Shown here: positions 27,672 to 36,949 of the stretch, one piece after another
Layout: each line of letters opens with the position of its first letter
How positions within the stretch are numbered: the first letter of the stretch is position 1
Assembly: GCF_014905115.1 (NCBI RefSeq)
Contig: NZ_CP041235.1
Span: forward strand, 682,001-746,000
DNA from: Sulfurimonas sediminis
GTDB lineage: Bacteria > Campylobacterota > Campylobacteria > Campylobacterales > Sulfurimonadaceae
Reading direction: 5' to 3'
DNA: 64,000 nt
Program-made: the position numbers and the translations under genes
The notes under the pieces: model-generated
The model's database searches: none
Told to the model about the DNA's origin: nothing
The model's input: the letters and a program-made list of their open reading frames with translations, nothing else

Positions 27672-28675
27672 CAGATCACAGCTTTTATATGAACCTGGCC
27701 GTTGAAGAGGCTTGGAAATATCAAGGATTGACCTACCCAAACCCTGCAGTAGGCTGTACACTCAGAGGTGAACATGGTGAAATTTTAGCTGTTGAAGCAC
27801 ATCACAAAGCCGGAGAGCCGCATGCTGAAGTGAATGCTTTGAAGTCTGCATACTACAAACTGACACAAAACAAAGAAATACTGCAGCTTTTTACCTCCGA
27901 ACAAATCCATACTTTTTTACTGAAAAACCATAACAATATTTTTAAAAACTGTTCTTTGTATTCTACTCTCGAACCCTGTTCCCATGTAGGCAAAACCCCC
28001 TCATGTGCTAATCTGATTGCACAACTTGGCATAAAAAATCTTTATATCGGTGTAGAAGATTCAAATGAAACTGCGGCAAACGGCAATGCACTTTTAGTGC
28101 AGAGCGGCTTACATGTACGCTTACATGTAAGCAAAGAAAAATGTGAAGATCTGCTCTTTCCGTTTCAAAAATTTCTCAAAGAGAGATTTGTTTTTTTTAA
28201 ATGGGCACAACGACTGAACGGCACAACGGATGGAGGCATTATCAGTTCTGAGGCTTCAAGAAAAAATGTCCATGCTATGCGTAATGTATGCGATCTGCTT
28301 GTTATCGGCGGCAATACGGTCCGCTGTGACAGACCGACACTTGATGCACGCTTGGTCAACGGAAAAGCTCCCGATATTTTAATCCTTTCCCGTCAAAAAG
28401 AGTTTGACAGAAGCATTCCTCTGTTTCAGGTGCCAAATCGAAAAGTAATTATAGAGAGTGATTTTTCTTTACTGAAAAATTATAAAAATATTATGATTGA
28501 AGGCAGTGCAAAAATGTATGAGTTAAGTCGTGATATTGTTGATTATTATCTGTGTTATCTTGCTCCTGCGTTTGGCGGAGAGGAGGGATTTAAAAATATT
28601 GAGGATAAATTTGAGATTTTAAATGCAGGCAAAGAAGCAGAAGATATAATACTGTGGATGAAAAGAAGGATATGA
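27665..28675 (+). CDS. ribD: Bifunctional riboflavin deaminase-reductase RibD
   Basis: A 336-residue enzyme with deaminase (N-terminal) and pyrimidine reductase (C-terminal) domains. Zinc motifs are HAEVNAL (about residues 56-62) and PCSHVGKTPSCANLI (about 101-115). The reductase half begins KWAQRLNGTTDGGI and contains VCDLLVIGGNTVRCDRPTLD. The C-terminal domain is slightly short compared with about 360 residues in E. coli. The gene carries TTACATGTAC at 28109-28118 and TTACATGTAA at 28121-28130, in tandem. Confidence 0.93.
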   Translation: MVTDHSFYMNLAVEEAWKYQGLTYPNPAVGCTLRGEHGEILAVEAHHKAGEPHAEVNALKSAYYKLTQNKEILQLFTSEQIHTFLLKNHNNIFKNCSLYSTLEPCSHVGKTPSCANLIAQLGIKNLYIGVEDSNETAANGNALLVQSGLHVRLHVSKEKCEDLLFPFQKFLKERFVFFKWAQRLNGTTDGGIISSEASRKNVHAMRNVCDLLVIGGNTVRCDRPTLDARLVNGKAPDILILSRQKEFDRSIPLFQVPNRKVIIESDFSLLKNYKNIMIEGSAKMYELSRDIVDYYLCYLAPAFGGEEGFKNIEDKFEILNAGKEAEDIILWMKRRI

Positions 28676-28679
28676 ATTT

Positions 28680-29414
28680 ATGAGTATTTTAGACCAAAAA
28701 GATGATGTAAAACAAGAAAAAATCGTCTCTATGTTTGATGATATTGCATCAACGTATGATACTGCAAACCGCGTGATGAGTATGGGTGTGGATATTTCAT
28801 GGCGAAAAAAAGCCTGTGATTTGGCTTTTGAGTATTATGGTAAAAAAAATATTGATAAAATTGTAGATGTTGCCTGCGGTACCGGAGACATGATGGGGTA
28901 CTGGAAGAAACAGTCGCAAAAAGCAGATGTGCAAATCGCTGAATTTGTGGGTGTTGACCCATCTAACGGCATGGTCGATGTTGCCCGCAAGAAATTTCCC
29001 GATTTTTCATATTATATCGCAAAAGCAACCCAGATACCGCTTGAAGATGCCAGTGCAGATATTTTAAGCATCACTTATGGTATTCGTAATGTTGTTGAGC
29101 GACAAGAAGCATTTTATGAATTTAACAGAATGCTTAAAAAAGAGGGACTTGTTGTCATTTTGGAATTCATGAAAGATGAAAACAAAAATATCCTTAAAAA
29201 AATCCGTGATATTTATATGCATAAAATTCTCCCTTATGTCGGTGCCGCCATCTCCAAAAATTTAGAAGCATACACTTACCTGCCAGATTCTATAGAAAAT
29301 TTTGTAACCATCCAGGGCATGCAAAAAGAGCTGGAAAATGCAGGCTTTGAAATGCTCCACACACAAAGTTTTTCAATGGATATTTCAACACTTATAATCG
29401 CCCGTAAAAAGTAG
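28680..29414 (+). CDS. ubiE: Demethylmenaquinone methyltransferase (UbiE/MenG family)
   Basis: A 244-residue SAM-dependent C-methyltransferase finishing menaquinone. The family signature is clear: MFDDIASTYDTANRVMSMGVDISWRK-type N-terminus (MFDDIASTYD then MSMGVDISWR), SAM loop VDVACGTGDMMGYW, and ITYGIRNVVERQEAFYEFNR with MLKKEGLVVILEF. In Campylobacterota the quinone is menaquinone made by the futalosine route, whose deaminase gene mqnX is at 32.2-33.4 kb. It starts 4 nt after ribD. Confidence 0.93.
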   Translation: MSILDQKDDVKQEKIVSMFDDIASTYDTANRVMSMGVDISWRKKACDLAFEYYGKKNIDKIVDVACGTGDMMGYWKKQSQKADVQIAEFVGVDPSNGMVDVARKKFPDFSYYIAKATQIPLEDASADILSITYGIRNVVERQEAFYEFNRMLKKEGLVVILEFMKDENKNILKKIRDIYMHKILPYVGAAISKNLEAYTYLPDSIENFVTIQGMQKELENAGFEMLHTQSFSMDISTLIIARKK

Positions 29415-29422
29415 AAAAAAGC

Positions 29423-30676
29423 ATGCACACACTTTCAGTCTCCGCTTTGAATGAGCAGATTAAAACTGTTTTAGAGAGTTCATTTGAAAGAGTATATGTC
29501 GAGGGAGAGCTCTCCCGTATCACTTTTCACAACTCCGGACATATATATTTTACCCTTAAAGACAAAGATTCGGCAGTCAGTTGTGTGATGTTTCGTGGGA
29601 ATGCTTCAAGGTTGAAATTTCGTCTTGAAGAGGGGATGAAAGTTGTCATAGACGGTGCCGTTACGCTCTATAAACCCCGTGGTAGTTACCAAATAAACTG
29701 TTTTTCTGTTGAACCTGCCGGGCAGGGTGCTTTGGCTTTAGCGTATGAGCAGCTCAAACAAAAACTCTCTGCGCAAGGCTATTTCGCTCACGAGAGAAAA
29801 AAAGAACTGCCAAAATTTCCCTCCCGTATTGCACTGATTACCTCAGGCACCGGTGCGGCACTGCAAGATATACTGCGCGTTGCCAATTCGCGTTACAGAC
29901 TTATAGAAATAGATGTGTATGATGTACTCGTGCAAGGTGAAGGGGCAGCGTTTAGTATAGCAAATGCTCTCAAATCTGCCGATACAAAAGGGTATGATAT
30001 TATAGTCATAGGTCGTGGTGGCGGAAGTATTGAAGATTTGTGGGCATTTAATGAAGAGATTGTTGCCGATGCTCTTTTTCATGCAAAAACACCGATAGTC
30101 TCAGCTGTAGGGCATGAAATTGACTGGGTAATCAGTGATTTTGTGGCAGACTTGCGGGCACCGACACCCAGTGCTGCCATGGAGATGATACTGCCTGACA
30201 CCAATGAACTCTATCAGTATTTAGATTCCTTATCGACACAGTTAACCCAAAGAATAACCCATAAAGTATATAATTTACAGCAAGAACTGTTACATGTAAA
30301 GAACTCCTATCTGCAACATTCAGTGGAGAAAAAATTACAATATCGCGTTGATGAAATTAAAAAACTGCAAGAAGATTTTGCCCAGGCAATCACTTTTCGT
30401 CTGCAAAATTATAAAAAAGAAGTGGATTCATTACAGCAACGATTTCCGCAAACAATTCAGAGCGTGTTAAATATTGCGCAAAATCAACTTTTAAACCTGC
30501 AAAAAATGCTAGAATCCAATAATCCAAAATACAAAAACAAAAAAGGCTTTGCACAGATTGTAAAAGATTCACAGGTAGTGGATTTGTCTTCACTCAAGGT
30601 AGATGATGTATTTGAAGCCCAGAGCGATACATACATAGTTAGTGCAAAGGTCTTGAAAAAGGAAAAAATCCGATGA
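29423..30676 (+). CDS. xseA: Exodeoxyribonuclease VII large subunit
   Basis: A 417-residue nuclease subunit. The N-terminal OB fold (about 1-100) includes VEGELSRITFHNSGHIYFTL; the catalytic region has IALITSGTGAALQDIL, VIGRGGGSIEDLWAFNEE and VGHEIDWVISDFVADLRAPT followed by PSAAMEM. A coiled-coil helical part follows, then a C-terminal domain. The small subunit xseB is not adjacent. One TTACATGTAA is at 30290-30299. It overlaps the next gene by 4 nt. Confidence 0.95.
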   Translation: MHTLSVSALNEQIKTVLESSFERVYVEGELSRITFHNSGHIYFTLKDKDSAVSCVMFRGNASRLKFRLEEGMKVVIDGAVTLYKPRGSYQINCFSVEPAGQGALALAYEQLKQKLSAQGYFAHERKKELPKFPSRIALITSGTGAALQDILRVANSRYRLIEIDVYDVLVQGEGAAFSIANALKSADTKGYDIIVIGRGGGSIEDLWAFNEEIVADALFHAKTPIVSAVGHEIDWVISDFVADLRAPTPSAAMEMILPDTNELYQYLDSLSTQLTQRITHKVYNLQQELLHVKNSYLQHSVEKKLQYRVDEIKKLQEDFAQAITFRLQNYKKEVDSLQQRFPQTIQSVLNIAQNQLLNLQKMLESNNPKYKNKKGFAQIVKDSQVVDLSSLKVDDVFEAQSDTYIVSAKVLKKEKIR

Positions 30677-31272
30677 ATTATCCACAATTTTTTGATGCCG
30701 TACAAAGCATACCACTCAAAGACCCTTTGGCGCAGGTTTTAGGCGCTTTTGAAAACGGAGAATATGAAATAACATACTTAGAAGTTGTTAAAGCCGCAGG
30801 GCACTCTTGCCCGACGGTTGCCGGTGCCTATATAATGGCAAGCGAAGCACTGAAAGTTTTATATCCAACTCAGCGGGCAGTCCGTGGCAATATAAAAGTA
30901 GAATTTAAAGAGTCGTTAGAAGATGGCGTTGCCGGTGTTGTCGGTAATGTTATTGCACATATTACCGGGGCGACAGACAAAAGCGGATTTAAAGGCTTAA
31001 ATGGACAGTTTGCACGCCACTCTCTTATGTTTTTTAATGCAAATATAGATTCATCCGCAAGATTTACGAGAGTAAATACAGGAAAAAGTGTAGATGTAAA
31101 TTATAATCCTTCGACGGTACCTGCCTCACCGGAGATGATGCCGTTGATGCAAAAACTGACTAGCGGAGCAGCCACTCCTGAAGAAGTCAAACATTTTGGT
31201 GAATTATGGCAGGAGAGGGTACAAAGAATTTTTGAAAATTTAGAAGAAGTTGTCAAAGTTACGGAGTTGTAA
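30673..31272 (+). CDS. FmdE-like (formylmethanofuran dehydrogenase E-type) protein
   Basis: A 199-residue protein with an FmdE-type motif AAGHSCPTVAGAYIMASEAL at about residues 39-58, where His and Cys could bind a metal, as the GHxCPG motif does in FmdE. Methanogenesis genes are absent, so the name describes a fold family and not the methanogen reaction. A role in metal or molybdenum handling is possible but not shown. It is coupled to xseA by a 4-nt overlap and ends in a long hairpin shared with convergent sppA. Confidence 0.7.
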   Translation: MNYPQFFDAVQSIPLKDPLAQVLGAFENGEYEITYLEVVKAAGHSCPTVAGAYIMASEALKVLYPTQRAVRGNIKVEFKESLEDGVAGVVGNVIAHITGATDKSGFKGLNGQFARHSLMFFNANIDSSARFTRVNTGKSVDVNYNPSTVPASPEMMPLMQKLTSGAATPEEVKHFGELWQERVQRIFENLEEVVKVTEL

Positions 31273-31284
31273 ACTCTGTAACTT
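31256..31284. terminator. 13-bp bidirectional hairpin between the FmdE-like gene and sppA
   Basis: Arms AAGTTACGGAGTT (31256-31268) and AACTCTGTAACTT (31272-31284) pair over 13 positions with one G-U and a 3-nt loop. The stops of both convergent genes lie in or beside it. On the plus strand it is followed by a short ATTTTA stretch, so termination efficiency is uncertain. It is perfectly placed for a bidirectional terminator. Confidence 0.7.
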
Positions 31285-32152
31285 ATTTTAAAATCAAATC
31301 AGGGAAGTAGGTATTTAAAATCACAGCTGTTGAAGCGGACAGTTTTTTGAGCAGTTTGTCAAACTTGTCTTCTTTGTTCCATACGGGATGTAAAACACCG
31401 CTTAACTTTGCCAAGGCGTTTTTTGCATCATATTCGACACCAATACTGTCAATGAGACCGACTTTTTTCGCCTGTGCTGCCGTAAATATATGGGCATTTG
31501 CATAGGTGTCTCTTTTGTTCAAATCCAAATGTCTTGCATCGGCAACATCCTTCGTAAACATATCATATGTTCCTTGAATAACCTTGTTCAACTCAGCGAC
31601 TTCGTACTTTTTCCACGGTCTGTCCGGTGTGCCTATCTGTTTATAGAGACCGGCTTTTACCACTTGAGATTTTATACCGATTTTGTTCATCAGACCGCTT
31701 AAGTCGGCCCCCTGCATAATAACTCCGATACTGCCTATCATGCTGCCCGGATTTGCTATGATTTTATCAGCCCAGATGCTTGCATAATAGCTTCCGCTTG
31801 CCATAGTGCCTTTGGCATAGGCTATGACAGGCTTTTGCTCTTTTAGTCTTTTGATGGCATACGCGATTTCGACAGAAGGCGAAACGGCACCGCCGGGAGA
31901 ATTGACAATGAGCAAGACACCTTTTACAGCACTGTTGTGTGCAGCTTTATTTATTTTTTGTACAACATCTGCGGCATCCATAATCGGACCGCTGAGATTG
32001 ATTTTTTCCAAATTATAGCTTGTAAACTCTTTTTCACTTGCCGGAGCAAAGAGTAAAATCAAAATCAGCACAAAGAGCATGGCCTTGAAATGGTTTTGGA
32101 TATAGTTCATAATTGCTGCTATGGGAGAAAATATTCTTTTTAATAATTCCAT
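31283..32152 (-). CDS. sppA: Signal peptide peptidase SppA (short form)
   Basis: A 289-residue membrane serine protease that degrades leftover signal peptides. The N-terminal helix is at about 18-42. The catalytic serine lies in GTMASGSYYASIWAD near residue 120; the lysine is in KAGLYKQIGTPDRPW, as in the Bacillus single-domain SppA. ANPGSMIGSIGVIMQG matches the family. It directly follows mqnX on the minus strand with no gap (stop 32153, start 32152). A related order (sppA, mqnX, aroQ, folK) is found in Campylobacter. Confidence 0.93.
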   Translation of the reverse strand: MELLKRIFSPIAAIMNYIQNHFKAMLFVLILILLFAPASEKEFTSYNLEKINLSGPIMDAADVVQKINKAAHNSAVKGVLLIVNSPGGAVSPSVEIAYAIKRLKEQKPVIAYAKGTMASGSYYASIWADKIIANPGSMIGSIGVIMQGADLSGLMNKIGIKSQVVKAGLYKQIGTPDRPWKKYEVAELNKVIQGTYDMFTKDVADARHLDLNKRDTYANAHIFTAAQAKKVGLIDSIGVEYDAKNALAKLSGVLHPVWNKEDKFDKLLKKLSASTAVILNTYFPDLILK

Positions 32153-33376
32153 TTAATCATCTCCTTTTACAAATTTTCCGTTAATGAAAATTTTTGAGAT
32201 ATTATAGCGATGCAGTATTAAATGAACAGCTAACTCTTCATTTGGTTCGGTATCGAGATCAAGAACTATCATATCTGCATTTTTCCCTTCTTTTATTTCT
32301 CCCGTATTGAGTCCCAGTGCTTGGGCAGCATGGAGCGTGACTCCTTGTATGAGTTGTTTTGCTAATTCTAATAAAGGAGCATTACTGTGCATAAAAAGGG
32401 AGATTTTCATCTCTTCAAACAAATCAAGTTGATAGTTTGAGCTTAAACCATCAGTCGCAACAATCCAGCGAATCTTTTTTTCATTCAGTTTTTTGATATT
32501 GAGTGTAGGATTGCCAAGAAGTCTGTTGGAAATGGGACAGTGAATGACAGTATGGTTTTGTTTAGCTATTTTTTCTAACTCTTCTTCGTTTGTTTTGACT
32601 GCATGTGTAAGGAGTGCTTCAAAACCGTCAAAATAGTTCAAAAACTCTTTGGCATCACTGATGCTTCTGTCTTGCTTGAGCAGTGTTTTGAAAAATTCCT
32701 TAAAATCACCGCTGCTTGAATCAAGCCAGTTGCGTTCGGCTTCACTTTCCATAAAATGTGCTGTAAGTTTTAGGTTTTCATTTTTAACAATCTCCAAAGC
32801 TTTTTGTATAAGAATCGGATGTACAGAGTAGGGAGAGTGGATGGCAACTGCAGGATAAAATCCTTCTCTTTTAACAGCTTTTGAGGCATCAAGCCGTGCT
32901 AAAAAGTCATTAAAAAGAGCATCCGCCATTCCTGCTTGTGAACCGATAAGTTCATTAAAAAATACAACATTCTGTTTTGCATTAATACAGGCTTCAAGAT
33001 CCATGGCATGGGAGCTTATGGCACCAAAGGTTGTGATACCGCTTGCAAGCATAGCATCTATCGCTTTAGTCATACATGCAAGGTCACAGCCTGCGATAAG
33101 GTCTTCACGATTTTCTATGACACTGTAGAGCCAGTTCAAAAAATCACCGTAACTGAGCTGATTTTTGTTGGCAGAAAATTCTACATGTACGTGTGCATTG
33201 ATAAGACCGGGCATAAGCAGCGAATTTTTTTGCAGCTGTATGGTTTTGGCTTCTGGAAATTTCTGCTCCAGTTCTTCTAAACTGCCTATGTCTCGGATGG
33301 TTTTGTCAAATGCAATTGCCTTGTCTGCAAGGAGAATATCAGGTGTTAAAATATAATTGGGAACGAGTATTGTCAT
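32153..33376 (-). CDS. mqnX: Aminofutalosine deaminase (menaquinone, futalosine pathway)
   Basis: A 407-residue amidohydrolase. Metal ligands are NAHVHVEF (HxH near residue 62), TAHFMESEAE, VIHCPISNRLLG and VATDGLSSN. The sequence resembles Helicobacter HP0267 and Campylobacter Cj0067, shown to deaminate 6-amino-6-deoxyfutalosine. It is often annotated as a chlorohydrolase or SAH deaminase, so the specific assignment leans on lineage. Divergent from aroQ across a 93-nt gap. It pairs functionally with the ubiE/menG gene at 28.7 kb. Confidence 0.85.
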   Translation of the reverse strand: MTILVPNYILTPDILLADKAIAFDKTIRDIGSLEELEQKFPEAKTIQLQKNSLLMPGLINAHVHVEFSANKNQLSYGDFLNWLYSVIENREDLIAGCDLACMTKAIDAMLASGITTFGAISSHAMDLEACINAKQNVVFFNELIGSQAGMADALFNDFLARLDASKAVKREGFYPAVAIHSPYSVHPILIQKALEIVKNENLKLTAHFMESEAERNWLDSSSGDFKEFFKTLLKQDRSISDAKEFLNYFDGFEALLTHAVKTNEEELEKIAKQNHTVIHCPISNRLLGNPTLNIKKLNEKKIRWIVATDGLSSNYQLDLFEEMKISLFMHSNAPLLELAKQLIQGVTLHAAQALGLNTGEIKEGKNADMIVLDLDTEPNEELAVHLILHRYNISKIFINGKFVKGDD

Positions 33377-33469
33377 CTTTTTTTCTTTTTTTCGAATTAT
33401 ACACTTTTTTTAATATTAGTTTGGATAAAATAGTCCTTCAGAAGATAAATCATCATAATAAGGGTATAA

Positions 33470-33949
33470 ATGAAAATAGTGGTTATTCAAGGTCCAAATT
33501 TAAATATGCTAGGAATTCGTGAACAAAATATTTACGGTCCGATGAAATTAGAACAGATTCATGCACAGATGAAAGATGTAGCAACTCAAAACGGTGTGGA
33601 AATAGAATTTTTTCAAAGTAATCTTGAGGGTGAAATTGTAGATAAAATTCAGGAGTGCTACGGTGAAGCACAGGGATTGATTATCAATGCTGCTGCCTAT
33701 ACGCACACTTCTATCGCTATCCGCGATGCCATTTCTGCTGTTAGCTTGCCTACCATAGAAGTGCATATCAGCAATATTCACAGACGTGAAGAGTTTAGAC
33801 AAAAAAATATGATTGCACCTGTCTGCACATCATCTGTTGTCGGTTTCGGACCTTTTGGCTACCATTTGGCTATGATGGGTATGCTTCAGATTATGAACGA
33901 AATCAAAGCGGCCCAAGAAGCGCAGGCGCAAGCACAGAAACAGGTTTAA
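33470..33949 (+). CDS. aroQ: Type II 3-dehydroquinate dehydratase
   Basis: A 159-residue shikimate-pathway enzyme. The catalytic tyrosine and loop are in [19 protein letters not shown] at the N-terminus, then [17 protein letters not shown] and [15 protein letters not shown] with the catalytic His, then [11 protein letters not shown]. The C-terminal tail is Ala/Gln-rich. GGG in ATAAGGGTATAA precedes the ATG. It starts a run of same-strand genes through mnmA. Confidence 0.96.
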   Translation: MKIVVIQGPNLNMLGIREQNIYGPMKLEQIHAQMKDVATQNGVEIEFFQSNLEGEIVDKIQECYGEAQGLIINAAAYTHTSIAIRDAISAVSLPTIEVHISNIHRREEFRQKNMIAPVCTSSVVGFGPFGYHLAMMGMLQIMNEIKAAQEAQAQAQKQV

Positions 33950-33957
33950 GTCTTTAC

Positions 33958-34446
33958 ATGTACAGGAAACGCAAGATAAACAAAAGATTGACCTCTTTTT
34001 ACAGCTTGCATTTCCCTTATACTGCCCATGCCAAAAGTCGGCATAGATATGAAACTGTTGTAGGTGTCGGTGGAAATGTCGGAGATGTACGTCGAAGATT
34101 TGAGCATCTTCTTGTGGTATTGCAAAAAGATAAAAGAGTATCAATAGTAAAAACATCATTGATTTTAAAAAATCCTCCTTTTGGCTATACAGACCAGGAT
34201 GATTTTTTCAACTCAATACTTGTTTTAAAAACTTCAATGCAGCCAAGAGTTTTTTTACGCTTTTTACTGAGACTGGAAAAAAAATTTGGCAGAAAAAGAA
34301 CTTTTGAAAATGCACCAAGGACGCTAGATTTGGATATTATATTTTTTGATAACCGTACAATACATACACAAGATTTAATTGTGCCGCATCCTTTTTATGC
34401 ACAAAGAGAAAGTGTAATGATACCTTTGTCAGGTGTTGGTAGATGA
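33958..34446 (+). CDS. folK: Hydroxymethyl-dihydropterin pyrophosphokinase
   Basis: A 162-residue FolK. The core motif is VGVGGNVGDVRRRFEHL (about residues 37-53), with NPPFGYTDQDDFFNSIL and the magnesium-binding RTLDLDIIFF (about 121-130). There is an unusual basic N-terminal extension of about 33 residues before the first strand; an internal start may be used, but no better ATG with a ribosome-binding site is seen. folB of the same pathway is at 15.4 kb. It overlaps flhF by 4 nt. Confidence 0.88.
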   Translation: MYRKRKINKRLTSFYSLHFPYTAHAKSRHRYETVVGVGGNVGDVRRRFEHLLVVLQKDKRVSIVKTSLILKNPPFGYTDQDDFFNSILVLKTSMQPRVFLRFLLRLEKKFGRKRTFENAPRTLDLDIIFFDNRTIHTQDLIVPHPFYAQRESVMIPLSGVGR

Positions 34447-35720
34447 AAATATTGACTTTTACCGGGCGCAGTCCCTCAGAGGCATTGAAAAAAGCAAAAA
34501 TGGAAATTGGTGATGAGGGTATGCTCATTGAAACCAAAGAGATTCAAAAAAAAGCTTTAGGCAGAGAAGCACTCTATGAGATAGTAATCGGCATAGATGA
34601 AGAGATGATTCCGTCTACCTATAAAAAAGCAAAAAAACCACTTTCCAAACAGCAACCGCTCAAAGAAGAGAGTCGGGAAATACTTTTTGATATTTCCAAT
34701 GCGGCACAACAAATTTCTAAAATTTCAAATGTGACCGATCCTTTGGAGAACTTATATCAGCCTTCATCACAACAAACGGCTACTGCTGTTGAACCAAAAG
34801 AGCTAAAAGAGATAAAATCTGAAATCAATAAACTGACAGATAAGGTAAAAATTATTCAAAATATGTTTTGGGATGAAAAATCACCAAATCTTTCAAGTCA
34901 AATTCCGCCGGAATTTTCTGAAATTTATCGTCTTGCCTCACAAAGCGGAATGAACAGGGAACATTTGGATACTCTTATGCAGGTTACTTTGGAACATATG
35001 CCGTTGAAAATGCGAGAAAACTCTTCCACTGTAAAAAGGTATTTTCAAACAATACTTCGAAAAATGGTTCCTATCCGAAGAGAAACACTGCCTAATATAG
35101 GTGCGAAAAAAGTTATTATGCTTGTCGGACCAACAGGTGTGGGAAAGACAACTTCTATTGCCAAACTTGCTGCCAGATACTCTTTTTTAATGGAAAAAAA
35201 GTACAAAGTCGGACTGGTTGTACTTGACACCTATCGCATAGGTGCCGTCGAGCAGTTGATGCAGTATGCACGAATGATGAAACTTGGAATTGAAACAGTT
35301 GTTGATCCTCCGGAGTTTTCAAGTGCTCTGGAGTCTCTCAAATATTGTGACTATATATTGATTGATACAATGGGATCGAGTCCTTATGACAGAGTAAAAA
35401 TTGAAAAAATATATGAGTGTCTCAACGCAAATAACACGCAATACAATGTGGATGTAGTACTGGTAATGCCAAGTTCAATTAAATATGAAGACCTAAAGGT
35501 GACCTATGACAGCTTTTCAACACTGGGTGTAGATACACTGATGTTTACAAAACTGGATGAGACGATGGGTTTTGGAAATATTTTTTCACTGGCTTATGAA
35601 ACAAAAAAACCGATAAGTTACTTTTCTGTAGGTCAGGAAGTACCGGAAGATTTAGTATGTGCGAGCAGTGATTTTTTAATTGAGTGTCTTTTGAACGGAT
35701 TTAACAGGAGTAAGGTATGA
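34443..35720 (+). CDS. flhF: Flagellar biosynthesis SRP-like GTPase FlhF
   Basis: A 425-residue polar-flagellum placement GTPase. Residues 1-130 are the disordered B region, 130-215 the N domain, and about 220-425 the G domain with P-loop VGPTGVGKTTSIAKLAARY, DTYRIGAVEQL, DTMGSS and FTKLDET. This GTPase recruits the first flagellar ring parts to the pole with FlhG. It overlaps flhG by 4 nt. The order folK-flhF-flhG is conserved in Campylobacter. Confidence 0.95.
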   Translation: MKILTFTGRSPSEALKKAKMEIGDEGMLIETKEIQKKALGREALYEIVIGIDEEMIPSTYKKAKKPLSKQQPLKEESREILFDISNAAQQISKISNVTDPLENLYQPSSQQTATAVEPKELKEIKSEINKLTDKVKIIQNMFWDEKSPNLSSQIPPEFSEIYRLASQSGMNREHLDTLMQVTLEHMPLKMRENSSTVKRYFQTILRKMVPIRRETLPNIGAKKVIMLVGPTGVGKTTSIAKLAARYSFLMEKKYKVGLVVLDTYRIGAVEQLMQYARMMKLGIETVVDPPEFSSALESLKYCDYILIDTMGSSPYDRVKIEKIYECLNANNTQYNVDVVLVMPSSIKYEDLKVTYDSFSTLGVDTLMFTKLDETMGFGNIFSLAYETKKPISYFSVGQEVPEDLVCASSDFLIECLLNGFNRSKV

Positions 35721-36595
35721 TTGGGAATCAGGCACAAAAGCTTGAAGAACTGGTTGCTTCAAATTCCCAAAAGAAAAAATCAAAAAAAACACGTTTTATC
35801 GCAATTACAAGTGGTAAAGGCGGAGTGGGCAAAAGTACTATAAGTTCAAACCTTGCCTACGCGTTGTCTCAGCAGGGTTTGAATGTGGGAATATTTGATG
35901 CAGATATAGGACTGGCCAATCTGGATGTTATGTTTAATGTAAAAATCAAAAAAAACATTTTACATGTACTCAAAGGTGAGGCGACGGTTAGCGATATTTT
36001 AATTCCTATTACCCGTAATCTTATTCTTATTCCTGGTGAGAGCGGTGATGAAATATTAAAATATTCCGATATGGCACTGTTTGACAGGTTTATGCAGGAG
36101 GCACAGGTTTTAAACAAACTTGATGTTATGATTATAGATACGGGAGCCGGGATTGGAGAGCATATTCAAATGTTTTTAAATGCGGCAGATGATGTAATTG
36201 TTGTAACAGTTCCCGATCCTGCAGCAATTACCGACGCCTATGCAACGATTAAAACAATTGCGACACTCAGAAATGATGTATTTATGATAATGAATCAGGT
36301 GAAAAATGAAAAAGAGGCTTTTGGTGTTTTTGAAAAAATTAAAAAAGTTGCCAAGGCAAATATAGGTGAAAAACTGGACCTGCAGTTGATTGGGAAAATG
36401 AATGCTGATGCGAAAGTGTCAACATCCGTAAAACAGCGCGCACTTTTTAGAAGGCTTTATCCTGCATCACAGCCGAGCAGAGACATAGATGCAATTGTGC
36501 GTAAAATTATACAAAAGCTGGAACGAAATGTGCTGGTTACATCCAATGAAAGTGGATTGTCAGGTCTGTTTAAAAGATTAATGGACCATTTTTAA
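35717..36595 (+). CDS. flhG: MinD-like ATPase FlhG
   Basis: A 292-residue P-loop ATPase limiting flagellar number. The N-terminus has NQAQKLEEL, close to the DQAxxLR activator motif that stimulates FlhF. The deviant Walker A ITSGKGGVGKSTISSNLA is at about 30-47, then FDADIGLANLDVMF and IDTGAGIG. A C-terminal amphipathic helix (GLSGLFKRLMDHF) probably targets the membrane. One TTACATGTAC-like site is at about 35960. Confidence 0.95.
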   Translation: MIGNQAQKLEELVASNSQKKKSKKTRFIAITSGKGGVGKSTISSNLAYALSQQGLNVGIFDADIGLANLDVMFNVKIKKNILHVLKGEATVSDILIPITRNLILIPGESGDEILKYSDMALFDRFMQEAQVLNKLDVMIIDTGAGIGEHIQMFLNAADDVIVVTVPDPAAITDAYATIKTIATLRNDVFMIMNQVKNEKEAFGVFEKIKKVAKANIGEKLDLQLIGKMNADAKVSTSVKQRALFRRLYPASQPSRDIDAIVRKIIQKLERNVLVTSNESGLSGLFKRLMDHF

Positions 36596-36613
36596 GTCTT
36601 ATTTGGGGTAGTT

Positions 36614-36949
36614 ATGTTTGGTGAAAATTTTGTTTATTTTTTTACTGTTCAAGGGTTTTTTGTAGGAATAATCTTTGGGTTGTTAAAATCTTTTGATGCT
36701 GAGGGATTATTACTTTATACATTTTTTATTACCATCTTTTTTTATCTTTTTTCACATGTAATCGTTGCACTTTATTACAAAACAATCACGGTTAAAGCCT
36801 ATAATTTCCCAAAAGAAACCCATGAAACAGAATTAGATATTTTTGTAAAAGAGATAAACAAAAGAGAAAAACTGATAGACTCAGCGTGCAAAATTACAGA
36901 TATTGCTATCAAAATGAACTCTGAAGATGTAGCCGGACAAAAATTATGA
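36614..36949 (+). CDS. Small two-helix membrane protein of the flagellar operon
   Basis: A 111-residue protein with two hydrophobic segments at about residues 8-24 and 30-54 and a charged C-terminal half. It lies between flhG and fliA, as does Cj0062c in C. jejuni, an uncharacterised protein of similar size and topology. It overlaps fliA by 4 nt. The function is unknown; a link to flagellar assembly is inferred from position only. Confidence 0.75.
   Translation: MFGENFVYFFTVQGFFVGIIFGLLKSFDAEGLLLYTFFITIFFYLFSHVIVALYYKTITVKAYNFPKETHETELDIFVKEINKREKLIDSACKITDIAIKMNSEDVAGQKL

Noticed and set aside
28109-28130. The tandem TTACATGTAC / TTACATGTAA in ribD as a local operator.
   Set aside because: It is deep inside a gene, and the word is repeated in many unrelated genes, so a specific operator role is unlikely.
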